Positions 13,015 to 21,176 of a stretch of 36,104 bases of DNA are shown in pieces. A program made the position numbers and the translations under genes. The stretch lies in the NCBI GenBank assembly GCA_031297485.1, contig JAISYE010000100.1, forward strand, positions 1 through 36,104, read 5' to 3'. The notes beneath the pieces are model-generated. The model was not told where the DNA came from. It saw nothing but the letters and a program-made list of their open reading frames with translations, and did no database searches. Numbering within the stretch: position 1 is the first letter of the stretch; the number at the start of each line of letters is the position of its first letter. Origin of the DNA: Clostridiales bacterium. GTDB taxonomy: Bacteria > Bacillota > Clostridia > Lachnospirales > JAISYE01.

Positions 13015-16000
13015 ACTTCGGCTTCATACGTGAACAGCTTTGGCGCCTCAACCGCAGCTTCCACTTCCTCGGCCAGTATATCCCTCGGCAAGCCGGAGTC
13101 AAACTCAATGCCCAGCGCGTCAAAACCCGCGTCAGTTACCAAGGCCCGCAGAGTTTCCGCGTTTTGCCGCAGGTGTTCCAGCCCCGCGCCGGAATCCGAT
13201 GTGATTTTAAAGGAAACCCCGCTGCCGCCGGTATCAACACGAATTTGCACCTTACCCAGCGCCTTTGTGTTCAGCGCCATTAACAGCGTGCCTTTGTCCG
13301 CGAAACGCTCGTTTAAAATATACAAGTTAAGCCCCACTGTCCTGCCCCCCAGACTGACCGGCAGCCGCAAGTCGCGCCCGCCCTGTTCCCACAGCCTGTT
13401 TTGCACTTTTATGGCATCGCGCGCAAGCCGGTATTCCTCCAGCATGCCGCCCTGACTGTGCTCCAAACGCCGCAGCCTATCATAATAAAACGAAAAAATT
13501 TCTTCCGGCGTCCTGCCCGCCCGCAGCGCTTGCAGCCCGTCGGTTGGGACCGGAACGTCCGGCGGGACCGAAACCTTCGGCGGTTCTGAGTCCGGTTCTT
13601 CATCCGATGCCTGTATGTCCGGACTTTTGTCCAGCGTATCCGCGGTCAAATAGGGGTTTTTAACCAACGCTCGCACAGCCGCTATATTCGCTGGCGTCAC
13701 CGGTATTTCCATACGCTCCATCCAATAGAGTAGCGCGGGCGCTTGGTACGCCTGGCGCAGCGCCTCGGCCGCCTCCGCGTACTGGCGCCCGGCCTCGGCA
13801 TCCGCTGTCTGCCGCAGCTGGGCGAAAATTTCCTCCAAGGGCGTATCCTCCAGGGTCGGAACGCCCCGAGTATTCCCGCCGCCGCTTAAAATATCCCGCG
13901 TTACTTGTCGCAGCCTGTCTGGCTCGGCTTCCCTGCCAAAGGCGCGGGCAAGCAGGTCGTAATAGGCCGCCGTGACCAATTCCACACTCCGGGCGTTTTC
14001 GTCAGAGTCCGCCACGGAGAGGTCCGGCGCCGCGAACATTTCGTTGTACCGTGACATGTTCTCCGCCGTGCGTCCCATGCGGGCAGTCAGAAGCGTCCCG
14101 TCCCTGCAACGGGCGTCTTCTCCGGTAAGCCGCGCGGCCTCCCGTTGCAGCGCTTGCGTAATCTTCCCCCGTATGGTGTCCTCTGAAAAACGCAGTTCTT
14201 CCAACAGGCCAAAATTGCCGTCAATCTGTCTGTCAAGCGCCTGATGGGGCCGCAAGTATTTTGACGCGGAAAGCAGCCCGCCCAGCGTTAATTCCCCGCC
14301 CTTTGCCGCCGCGCACAGGGCCGCGCCGCCGTTGCCCCGCACAGCGTAGAGCAGGCGGTATAAGGCTATTAAGAAGCCGCGGCTGTTAGGGTCCAGCTGC
14401 CCGTCGGCGTCCATGTCAGCGGTGTATTCCGCCAGTTTATCCTCCAGCCCTGTTCCGAAGATATCGTTAAACGTGTCTATATACTCAAGGACTTCATCCA
14501 AATGCATTTCCAAGGGGTTTAAGCCGTCCTTCAACATAGAGGCCGCTATAAAGGGGTGCAGCCTGTTCAGGGTTTCGTCTATTTTCAGACTCAGCAGCTT
14601 AACCTGCGTTAGATTTTCCTGGGTAACATCCATCATATTCCGCGACAGTATCATCGCGGCCTTGATATTTTCCTCCCTTGGCTCCAGCGAAAGAGATTTT
14701 AACAATTCTGGGAACTGGGACCGCACGCGTTCAAAACTATCGCCGTACACACTTTGCGGCGCCGCGGCAAAGGTCTCGTAGGCGCCAATGCCTTCGGCGC
14801 ACGCGATATGCATGGCATCCACCGTAAAGGATATTTTCCCCAGCAGTACATCCCCCATGATGGAGTGCTTTATTGTTCCAATATCGCCAAGTTTTACAAA
14901 CAGCTCGGACATGAGGGGCAAGTGCTCCTGGCTTGCGCCCGCCAAGCGCAGGCTTCTCGCGTATCGCGACTCCTGTGCCCGCAAAGCGTCCAGTCCTGCC
15001 TGGGCTGTTTCTGTGTCAATATCTATTCCGCGCAGACGGTAGGATGCTTCGTATATCATTTGCAGCCGGCGCTCGGCCTGACCCCTGCGGGCCACTATGT
15101 CCTTCAGTTCCCGCAGGTTAAGGTCGGCGGGGGCGCGGTCTTCGGCGGCATATTCCCTCATAATTCCGCGCAAGTCATCTTCATTGACATTCTCACCCAA
15201 GTTCCGCAGAAACAGAAAATTTTCCACGTTATCCCGTGTCACAGGGAGTTCCCTCTGGATAAGCGCCTTGGCTGCGTCCAGGTTTTCCTCGCCGGCTTGC
15301 AGGCCTTCCCGCCGGAAGGTTTTCAGCACTTCCGGCAGCAGCGTCTCAAAGGGTTCGGTATCTGCCGCGGGCACGTTCTCCGCGCCGGAATGTTTCGCTA
15401 TATAGATATTCGCAAGCGTAAGCGCCTTGCCCTCCCGTAGCAGGCCGGCCGCCGACTGTTCGTCAAGGGTTTTTACGCCGCGGAACTGTTCCAGCGCCGC
15501 CTCCACGGTATTTCCGCCGCCCGCCGGAGCCGCGTCGTCGGCAAGCTCGTTTATAACCGAGGTCAGCAGCCTCAAGTCTATTCTATTCAATGAAAATCCC
15601 GCGGCTATCAATTCACGCACGGCGTTAATGTCCGTGCCTTCCCCGCCGCGCGTCACGCGCCTCCGGATTTTTGACAGGGCCCGCATGGATTTTATCCGCT
15701 CTTTAAGTTCCGACTCCGCGCTGACTCCGCGCTCGCCTAACCCCGCCTGCCGGAACAGCGCCTTTAAATCCGCGTTGGTCCGCCGGCTTTCCGCGTCCCG
15801 TGTCCGCGCCACCTGTTTAAGCCGCGCTTGGTTCCCTTCGCTTTTTATTACCTGAAAATAGAGCTCGTCGCCCACTTCGCCGCGCACAGACCCGCTGTCC
15901 GCGTCGAAATTTATCCCTTCCGCCGTAGTCATGTAAGTACGCGACTCACTTTTTCCTATTACCATGGCCTGTATTAAGCTTCCGGCGGGATACATGGACA

Positions 16001-16088
16001 TTCCGCGCTCATGCTCACGCTCGCGTGTTTCGTATATATAGCCCTGCACAATCGCTTTTTTATCATTTACTATATCGAACGTGTTCAC
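13011..16088 (-). CDS. Large protein with FliK-like C-terminal domain, function unknown
   Basis: A 1025-residue soluble, Glu-, Arg- and Ala-rich, mostly helical protein without signal peptide or membrane segment. The first 100 residues contain a small beta-rich module (AGSLIQAMVIGKSESRTYMT, VGDELYFQVIKSEGNQARLKQ) resembling the start of FliK-like proteins. Repeating helical units follow through about 150-830, including motifs of the kind VTRDNVENFLFLRNLG, VTQENLTQVKLLSLKI and VTPANIAAVRALVKNP, spaced through the protein. The C-terminal 110 residues (LRLPVSLGGRTVGLNLYILN, GKVQIRVDTGGSGVSFKI) resemble the hook-length-control C-terminal domain. Start GTG 16088 is preferred because GGGAG lies 8 bases before it. 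No flagellar genes are near; the gene is coupled to the CHR transporter pair. I infer a FliK-related fold only. Confidence 0.7.
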   Translation of the reverse strand: MNTFDIVNDKKAIVQGYIYETREREHERGMSMYPAGSLIQAMVIGKSESRTYMTTAEGINFDADSGSVRGEVGDELYFQVIKSEGNQARLKQVARTRDAESRRTNADLKALFRQAGLGERGVSAESELKERIKSMRALSKIRRRVTRGGEGTDINAVRELIAAGFSLNRIDLRLLTSVINELADDAAPAGGGNTVEAALEQFRGVKTLDEQSAAGLLREGKALTLANIYIAKHSGAENVPAADTEPFETLLPEVLKTFRREGLQAGEENLDAAKALIQRELPVTRDNVENFLFLRNLGENVNEDDLRGIMREYAAEDRAPADLNLRELKDIVARRGQAERRLQMIYEASYRLRGIDIDTETAQAGLDALRAQESRYARSLRLAGASQEHLPLMSELFVKLGDIGTIKHSIMGDVLLGKISFTVDAMHIACAEGIGAYETFAAAPQSVYGDSFERVRSQFPELLKSLSLEPREENIKAAMILSRNMMDVTQENLTQVKLLSLKIDETLNRLHPFIAASMLKDGLNPLEMHLDEVLEYIDTFNDIFGTGLEDKLAEYTADMDADGQLDPNSRGFLIALYRLLYAVRGNGGAALCAAAKGGELTLGGLLSASKYLRPHQALDRQIDGNFGLLEELRFSEDTIRGKITQALQREAARLTGEDARCRDGTLLTARMGRTAENMSRYNEMFAAPDLSVADSDENARSVELVTAAYYDLLARAFGREAEPDRLRQVTRDILSGGGNTRGVPTLEDTPLEEIFAQLRQTADAEAGRQYAEAAEALRQAYQAPALLYWMERMEIPVTPANIAAVRALVKNPYLTADTLDKSPDIQASDEEPDSEPPKVSVPPDVPVPTDGLQALRAGRTPEEIFSFYYDRLRRLEHSQGGMLEEYRLARDAIKVQNRLWEQGGRDLRLPVSLGGRTVGLNLYILNERFADKGTLLMALNTKALGKVQIRVDTGGSGVSFKITSDSGAGLEHLRQNAETLRALVTDAGFDALGIEFDSGLPRDILAEEVEAAVEAPKLFTYEAEV

Positions 16089-16281
16089 CTTATTCACTCC
16101 CAATATTTTTAATACGCCTGCTTATGCCATAAGAACAGATCAAAGTATATCACACTGTAAATATACTCTCAACAGGAATATCCATTTTTATAAATGGACA
16201 AGGCGGCTATTCAGAGGTTGACAAGGCGGCTGAAATTTCCTCTTGGCTTTTGCCCTGTCCTTGCTATACTATATAACCTAA
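16089..16281. other. Spacer with direct repeat before the family 2 element
   Basis: Non-coding. The 12-base word GACAAGGCGGCT occurs twice 23 bases apart (16197-16208 and 16220-16231), just upstream of the possible promoter for the small gene at 16384; it could be a regulator site. Nothing else is evident. Confidence 0.45.
16243..16270 (+). promoter_or_regulatory. Possible promoter for the small gene at 16384
   Basis: A weak -35 TTGGCT (16243-16248), a 16-base spacer, and a good -10 TATACT (16265-16270). The family 2 element lies between it and the small gene, so the element would be in the transcript leader. Confidence 0.35.
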
Positions 16282-16366
16282 GGCGTGTTTAAAAATTCCT
16301 TAGAGCGCGAAATTTCGAATGAAACCGCTGCAATTTCGCGCTGGAATCCAGTTTTCAAACACATCC
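16282..16366 (+). repeat. Small inverted-repeat element, family 2, copy 2
   Basis: Runs from GGCGTGTTTAAAAATTCC to GTTTTCAAACACATCC. The left part (CCTTAGAGCGCGAAATTTCGA) and the right part (TTTCGCG, GGAATCCAGTTTTCA) match copy 1 at 2061-2164 in inverse orientation, while the middle is shorter. The internal arms GCGCGAAATTTCG and CAATTTCGCGC can form a stem-loop. Confidence 0.72.
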
Positions 16367-16383
16367 TAAAAAGAGGTACGGCT

Positions 16384-16551
16384 ATGGCAAGGCTCAAGTC
16401 TGACATCTTGTTGTTTAAAATGACGCTCGTAAAATACAGGCATTTGCTGAAACGCCTTGCGGCAGCGGTCCTGAAGATTAGTGTCAAGGATATAGAGGAG
16501 TTGCGCCGAGATGTGACAATCGAAGGTATATGCTCAAACAGCCTTCTATAG
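16384..16551 (+). CDS. Small basic protein (55 residues), unknown
   Basis: A frame of 55 codons begins MARLKSDILLFKMTLVKYRH and ends ICSNSLL. It is Lys-, Arg- and Leu-rich with amphipathic helical character and has no membrane segment. AGAGGT lies 7 bases before the ATG, and a hairpin with a T run follows at 16595-16625. The gene starts 17 bases after the family 2 element. These signals argue for a real small transcript unit, but I do not recognise the family. A chance frame inside a repeat-rich spacer is the alternative. Confidence 0.45.
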   Translation: MARLKSDILLFKMTLVKYRHLLKRLAAAVLKISVKDIEELRRDVTIEGICSNSLL

Positions 16552-16594
16552 ACCATAGGACGAATATAAGAAATATCGCTAGAACGCAGCAACA

Positions 16595-16625
16595 AAGCGC
16601 CGGGAAAATCCCAAGGCGCTTTTTT
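16595..16625 (+). terminator. Rho-independent terminator
   Basis: AAGCGCC (16595-16601) pairs with GGCGCTT (16615-16621), continued inside by GGGA/TCCC with a two-base bulge, followed by six T residues. It lies 43 bases after the small gene's stop. Confidence 0.75.
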
Positions 16626-16680
16626 AACTTATTCTTTAATGGCGCTATTCTTAATGGACCGGAACCCGTTATAACTTAAA

Positions 16681-16780
16681 GGCTTATCCCTGAATAAAGC
16701 GGAATGGCTTAAATACTGGATTTGCTAAAATGCAGAAATGACGCAAAATCAGCATTCTTGCCTATTAAGGGATAGGCTCT
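16681..16780 (+). repeat. Small inverted-repeat element, family 1, copy C
   Basis: Runs from GGCTTATCCCTGAATAAAGC to CCTATTAAGGGATAGGCTCT. It is very close to copy B. Its last two bases are part of the minus-strand stop codon of the gene that ends at 16779, so the element supplies that gene's stop. Confidence 0.82.
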
Positions 16781-18383
16781 AAATATAGAAAGGATTCAGA
16801 GTCACGGCTTCCCTGAATACCTGGCTTTCCTTCACTACGCTGGGGTAAAATTGGTGGGCCTTTTTCTTTTTAACCTTGCGCACTTCCATATCCATCCGGA
16901 TGGTACTGTCGTGTGACTCCGGCATATAAAAGGGCGGCTCGCAGTTTAAGAGCAAAACAAATTTATGGCCCGCAGCTAAGTTAAGCTCGCTTAATGTGGC
17001 TGAGTCCGCCATTTTAGCCTGCTTTTTCCCCACGGGTGAAGCATAGGCGGTAAAGGCGCTTTCCGTTGTGTCGGCAAAAAATTTATAGTCCATATTAATT
17101 AGAAAAAGGAATTCAAAACATATCTCTATATATGCGTCATGGAGCGACATACATTCCAGGAAATCAATAGTTTTCCAAAACTCGCTGTTGTTGCGCGGAT
17201 ATATTTTAATCTCGTAAACGTATTGCGAATCCGCGTACAAGGCACTGTTAATAAAAAGCTCTGACCTTATGGCGCTGGGAAGCGGGTCAAGGCTTTTAGC
17301 GAGCAGGCATCCCCACAATACGGAAACAGGCATATTGCGGGGCGCCGCAAGGGCGTATTGGTTTTTTGCCGGCACGCCAAAAAAGTCCGCGCCCAGCTTA
17401 GTAAGATGATAGCGTGAACAAGGAGCGAACATGGCCACGTCCAGTTCGTCGCAGCCATCCTCAAAAACGTCCGCGGCGTACTCCATCTCCCTGTGCATTT
17501 CCATTGGCGCCGCGAATTCCACGGAAATAAACCGCAGGTAGTAAGCAAAGGGCGTAAAAAAGAACTTGTCCAATAAAATCCCAAGGTAAAAAGTACCTGA
17601 CACAATGGAATGGTGAAGATCCGTTATGGACTCGAAGTCCTGCGCGTCTATGTCACTGCTGTGAATGCCCATTTTTATAAAAAAATACCCAAGGATATCA
17701 TCTGTTATAACAGGATTTCTCAACAGGGAATCAATATAGTCCGGGGTGACAAAAACGCTGTGGTCCACAAGCGCGTTAATGCGTTCGGACACCAGTTCTT
17801 CCGCGGCGCGTACTATTTTTTCAAGTTTTTCACGGTTGCTTAGAGTGTTAAACCGCAGGCTTTCACTGGTTAGCTGCGCCCTGTTCGCGTAAATGGACGG
17901 CATTTTGCCCACCAGACCCAGCCGCTTTGCTATCGCCAGCATGTATTCGGCATAGAACGGGTCGAATACGCTGACATTCTTTAAAACTAGTGCCATATGT
18001 TCATTTGAAAGGCTGTCGTCGCCATATAATTCAAAATCCGGCATGCAGGTGTCCAGCAGCACTTGAAAGTCGGATAAAAAGGGGTGGTTGTCCAAGGTAT
18101 AGCGCAGCGCTTCGTGCCGAATGGCGCCCAAACGCGCGGCGGTGCTTACCTTTATAACCGGATAATATTCGGTTTCGCCCTTTTCCGCGTTCAGCCATGT
18201 AAGTAAATTAGCTGGTGTTAAAATTGTATTTTTAACTATTGCGGAATAATACCAGCGGCGGTAAAATGAGGCGATGTACTTAATAAGCCTGGTTTTTTTG
18301 CGCGCGGTAATGGCCTTATACGCTTCGCTAAATTCTGTATTAAACATATGGTTTATTGCTTCGTACAATTCTTCGTGACTCAT
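16779..18383 (-). CDS. Conserved-looking protein with possible pRiA4b ORF-3-like C-terminal domain
   Basis: A 534-residue soluble protein, no signal peptide. Residues 1-370 are helical and not recognised. The C-terminal part (about 385-520: YVYEIKIYPRNNSEFWKTID, SLHDAYIEICFEF, MDYKFFADTTESAF, ATLSELNLAAGHKFVLLLNCE) has the order of the pRiA4b ORF-3-like domain: a beta strand, a WRxI-like segment, SLxDLHxxI helix, a his/phe-rich strand and a final LYxFDxGD-like strand, although the last motif is replaced by LLLNCEPP. That assignment is an inference from pattern. The stop codon is partly provided by the right end of a family 1 element, so the original 3' end may have been different. It is divergent from clpS with 111 bases between them. 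Confidence 0.55.
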   Translation of the reverse strand: MSHEELYEAINHMFNTEFSEAYKAITARKKTRLIKYIASFYRRWYYSAIVKNTILTPANLLTWLNAEKGETEYYPVIKVSTAARLGAIRHEALRYTLDNHPFLSDFQVLLDTCMPDFELYGDDSLSNEHMALVLKNVSVFDPFYAEYMLAIAKRLGLVGKMPSIYANRAQLTSESLRFNTLSNREKLEKIVRAAEELVSERINALVDHSVFVTPDYIDSLLRNPVITDDILGYFFIKMGIHSSDIDAQDFESITDLHHSIVSGTFYLGILLDKFFFTPFAYYLRFISVEFAAPMEMHREMEYAADVFEDGCDELDVAMFAPCSRYHLTKLGADFFGVPAKNQYALAAPRNMPVSVLWGCLLAKSLDPLPSAIRSELFINSALYADSQYVYEIKIYPRNNSEFWKTIDFLECMSLHDAYIEICFEFLFLINMDYKFFADTTESAFTAYASPVGKKQAKMADSATLSELNLAAGHKFVLLLNCEPPFYMPESHDSTIRMDMEVRKVKKKKAHQFYPSVVKESQVFREAVTLNPFYI

Positions 18384-18424
18384 ATCAGCACCATGCTTTC
18401 AAGAAACTATTCGAGAATAACAGC

Positions 18425-18454
18425 TTGATTGTAACAGAAGGTTAGTGCTAAAAT
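18425..18454 (+). promoter_or_regulatory. Probable clpS-clpA promoter
   Basis: TTGATT (18425-18430), 18-base spacer, TAAAAT (18449-18454). The word CTTGATT at the -35 box and AATCAAG across the -10 box form an inverted repeat that could be an operator. Confidence 0.5.
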
Positions 18455-18494
18455 CAAGTCACAAAAATACCTAACTTTACGGGAGGGTTTTAAG

Positions 18495-18797
18495 ATGGCG
18501 CGACAAACTGTATTGCGGCGCGAAACGGCGGAAATAGTTAAAACGCCGGAAATGTATATTGTAGTCATGCATAATGACGATTATACGACAATAGATTTTG
18601 TGGTGGAAGTGCTGATGAAGATATTTCACAAAAGCTCCGCCGAGGCGTCCGCCATAATGATGGAAGTGCATACGCGGGGCGAGGGTATAGCCGGCATGTA
18701 CACATATGACCTTGCGGTAACAAAGAAAGCGCAGGCCGAACGGCTGGCCGGCGAAAGGAATTTCCCGCTGCGCCTGTCTGTGTACGCGGCTGGTTAA
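18495..18797 (+). CDS. clpS: ClpS adaptor protein (N-end rule recognition)
   Basis: ClpS delivers proteins with N-terminal Leu, Phe, Tyr or Trp to ClpAP. The 100-residue product has a flexible N terminus, then MYIVVMHNDDYTTIDFVVEVL (the Asn-Asp-Asp substrate pocket with the DFV helix), HKSSAEASAIMMEVHTRGEG (the ClpA-contact helix region with VHxxG), and a C-terminal strand FPLRLSV. GGGAGGG lies 8 bases upstream of the ATG. It precedes clpA by 15 bases, and both are in one transcript. The ClpS-ClpA pair is well known in Proteobacteria and also in a part of the Clostridia. Confidence 0.94.
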   Translation: MARQTVLRRETAEIVKTPEMYIVVMHNDDYTTIDFVVEVLMKIFHKSSAEASAIMMEVHTRGEGIAGMYTYDLAVTKKAQAERLAGERNFPLRLSVYAAG

Positions 18798-18812
18798 GGA
18801 GCTGGATATATT

Positions 18813-21098
18813 ATGAAGTTAGACGACATAAGCAGCCAGGTATATGTGGTAGCGCTTAACGAGGCGCGTTTGCAGCATCATGAGTACATCACGCCGGAGC
18901 ATTTCTTATACGCCGCGCTGATGTTCGACGCCGGCCGGCAGATGGTATCGGGCGGAGGCGGTAATTTGGACGCTATAAACCGGGATTTGCGCCTTTTTTT
19001 TGAAAAGCACATTACATGGAAAGCAAAGGATGACCCTCTGGAGTCATTTGAATACATCCGCATGTTCGAGCTGGCGACGGCCCAGGCCCATTCCAGCGGC
19101 AGAAAGGTACTGCTCTTGGGGAATATACTCGCGGCCATATTCAATTTGCAGGAATCATTCGCCTGTTACATCCTGCTTAAGAACGGGGTAGACAAGCTGA
19201 AATTCTTAAAATTTATTTCCCACGCGGCGAGCGCGCCTAACGGTGTGAACGCCCCCAAGCCACGGCATGGAACGCAGGAAGAATTTACGGACGGCGTTTG
19301 GGCCGCCGCGGAAAAGAAACTGTCAGACGAGGATTTTTTGCGGGCATATGCGGTGGACTTGTCCGACAAGGCCAAGCGCGGTATGTTCGACCCACTGGTA
19401 GGCAGGGAGGATATCTTCGAGCGTACTATACAGGTGCTAAGCCGCAGGCTTAAGAACAACCCGTTGCACGTAGGCGACCCCGGGGTAGGCAAGACCGCCC
19501 TTGTGGAAGGGCTGGCCCAGAGGATATGCGACGGGAACGTGCCTCCTGTTTTAATAGGCGCGCGGATTTTCCACATCGACGTAGGCGCGGTGGTGGCTGG
19601 CACCAGGTATAGAGGTGATTTTGAGGAGCGGATGCTTCGCGTTTTGGACATTATATCACGCCACAAGAAGCCCATTGTGTACCTGGACGAGATACACTCG
19701 GCGATTGGCGCGGGCGCGGCCTCTGGCAGCGGAATGGACGCCACGAGCATAATAAAGCCCTACCTGGCCAGCGGACAAATACGGTTTATAGGGTCAACGA
19801 CCCATGAGGAATATAAGAAGTATATAGAAAAGGACAGAGCGTTTTCCCGCAGGTTTGAGAAGATAGAGGTAACCGAGCCGACTGCGGCGGAATGTGTGGA
19901 CATATTAAAGGGACTGCGTGTCAAGTACGAAGAACATCACGACGTATTGTACTCGGACGAGGTAATAACGCTGATATGCGAGCTTTCCGCCAGGCATCTG
20001 CGCGAGCGGTTCCTTCCGGACAAGGCCATAGACGTAATGGATGAAACAGGGGCGTATATCCGCACCCAGGATGTAAGCGGCCGAAGGAGAGCGGTTTCGG
20101 TAAAGGATGTAGAACGCACGGTAGCCCTTATGGCCAAAATACCGGAGAATACTGTGTCAGCGGGCGAGGCGGACAAACTGCGGCACTTGGGCGGCGGCAT
20201 GAAGGCCCTTATATTCGGGCAGGACGAGGCAGTGGACGCGGTGGCGGACGCTATAAAGGCGGCGAGGTCGGGCTTGAACGATATGGACAGGCCGGTGGCG
20301 AGCTTTTTGTTTGTAGGCCCTACGGGGGTAGGCAAGACAGAGGTTGCGAAACAGCTGGCGCGGCTCTTGGGTATAGGCTTCAGCCGTTTTGACATGAGCG
20401 AGTATCAGGAAAAACATTCGGTGGCGCGGCTCATAGGGGCGCCGCCCGGCTATGTAGGGTACGAGGAAGGCGGGCTGCTGACCGACGCAGTGCGCCGGAC
20501 GCCGCACTGCGTACTGCTCTTGGACGAGATAGAGAAAGCCCATGCGGATGTTTACAACGTACTGCTGCAAATAATGGATTACGGCAGTTTGACGGATTCC
20601 TCAGGAAAGAAGGCGGATTTCCGCAATGTCATTATTGTAATGACCTCCAACGCCGGAGCGCAGGAGATGCGCAAGCGCATAATAGGGTACGAGCAGAGGA
20701 CCCATAGCGCGGACGCGGTTTATAAGGCTGTGGAAAAGATTTTCAACCCAGAGTTCCGCAACCGCCTGGACAAGGTTGTACTCTTTAACCCTGTGGATAT
20801 GGGCATGGCGCTCAAGGTAGCGAAAAAAGCCGTAGACGCCCTTGCCGAACGCCTGGCCGCAAAGGGCGTCGGTATTGAGGTGGCTGCCGAAGCCTACGAG
20901 TACATTGCGTCCAAGGGCTTTTCGGAGGTTTACGGCGCGCGCGAAATTATCCGCGTAGTGGAAAACGAGATAAAGCGCAAGCTGGTTGACGAGGTGCTGT
21001 TCGGCGGCCTGAAAGGCGGCGGCAGCGTGGAGGTTGGGCTTGACGGCGGGAAACTTGCTATCCATTACGTTTGTTTAGTTCAATCCACATCCGGCTGA
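18813..21098 (+). CDS. clpA: ATP-dependent Clp protease ATP-binding subunit ClpA
   Basis: The 761-residue product is a double AAA+ unfoldase that feeds ClpP. The N domain (1-140) begins DDISSQVYVVALNEARLQHHEYITPEH. The first ATPase has Walker A GDPGVGKT (221-228) and Walker B IVYLDE (288-293); the second has Walker A GPTGVGKT (502-509) and Walker B LLLDE (568-572), then TSNAGA. There is no ClpB/ClpC-type coiled-coil M domain, so it is ClpA. The ClpP-docking loop that is IGL in E. coli ClpA reads IGY (624-626), a conservative but notable change. The last six or so residues (VQSTSG) are encoded inside an intergenic repeat, and the stop codon lies in it, so the C-terminal tail may have been extended by that repeat. 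Confidence 0.95.
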   Translation: MKLDDISSQVYVVALNEARLQHHEYITPEHFLYAALMFDAGRQMVSGGGGNLDAINRDLRLFFEKHITWKAKDDPLESFEYIRMFELATAQAHSSGRKVLLLGNILAAIFNLQESFACYILLKNGVDKLKFLKFISHAASAPNGVNAPKPRHGTQEEFTDGVWAAAEKKLSDEDFLRAYAVDLSDKAKRGMFDPLVGREDIFERTIQVLSRRLKNNPLHVGDPGVGKTALVEGLAQRICDGNVPPVLIGARIFHIDVGAVVAGTRYRGDFEERMLRVLDIISRHKKPIVYLDEIHSAIGAGAASGSGMDATSIIKPYLASGQIRFIGSTTHEEYKKYIEKDRAFSRRFEKIEVTEPTAAECVDILKGLRVKYEEHHDVLYSDEVITLICELSARHLRERFLPDKAIDVMDETGAYIRTQDVSGRRRAVSVKDVERTVALMAKIPENTVSAGEADKLRHLGGGMKALIFGQDEAVDAVADAIKAARSGLNDMDRPVASFLFVGPTGVGKTEVAKQLARLLGIGFSRFDMSEYQEKHSVARLIGAPPGYVGYEEGGLLTDAVRRTPHCVLLLDEIEKAHADVYNVLLQIMDYGSLTDSSGKKADFRNVIIVMTSNAGAQEMRKRIIGYEQRTHSADAVYKAVEKIFNPEFRNRLDKVVLFNPVDMGMALKVAKKAVDALAERLAAKGVGIEVAAEAYEYIASKGFSEVYGAREIIRVVENEIKRKLVDEVLFGGLKGGGSVEVGLDGGKLAIHYVCLVQSTSG

Positions 21099-21176
21099 AA
21101 ACCAGATGACGACATAACCTTGTAAATGACACCTTGTGAATGACGTTTCGATCCACATTCGGGTGGGCCAGATGAC
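21077..21176 (+). repeat. Two copies of the ATCCACAT repeat after clpA
   Basis: AGTTCAATCCACATCCGG (from 21077) and TTCGATCCACATTCGG (from 21147), each followed within 12-20 bases by CCAGATGAC. Other copies are at 470-491 (plus) and 8735-8756 (minus). Between the two copies here there is a direct repeat CCTTGTAAATGAC / CCTTGTGAATGAC. The clpA stop codon (21096-21098) lies in the first copy. Confidence 0.65.

Noticed and set aside
13030-15855. Several plus-strand frames of 90-228 codons opposite the FliK-like gene
   Set aside because: High-GC antisense frames without binding sites; the minus-strand frame is continuous for 1025 codons.
19166-21065. Minus-strand frames of 137-194 codons opposite clpA
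   Set aside because: Antisense shadows of conserved AAA+ sequence.
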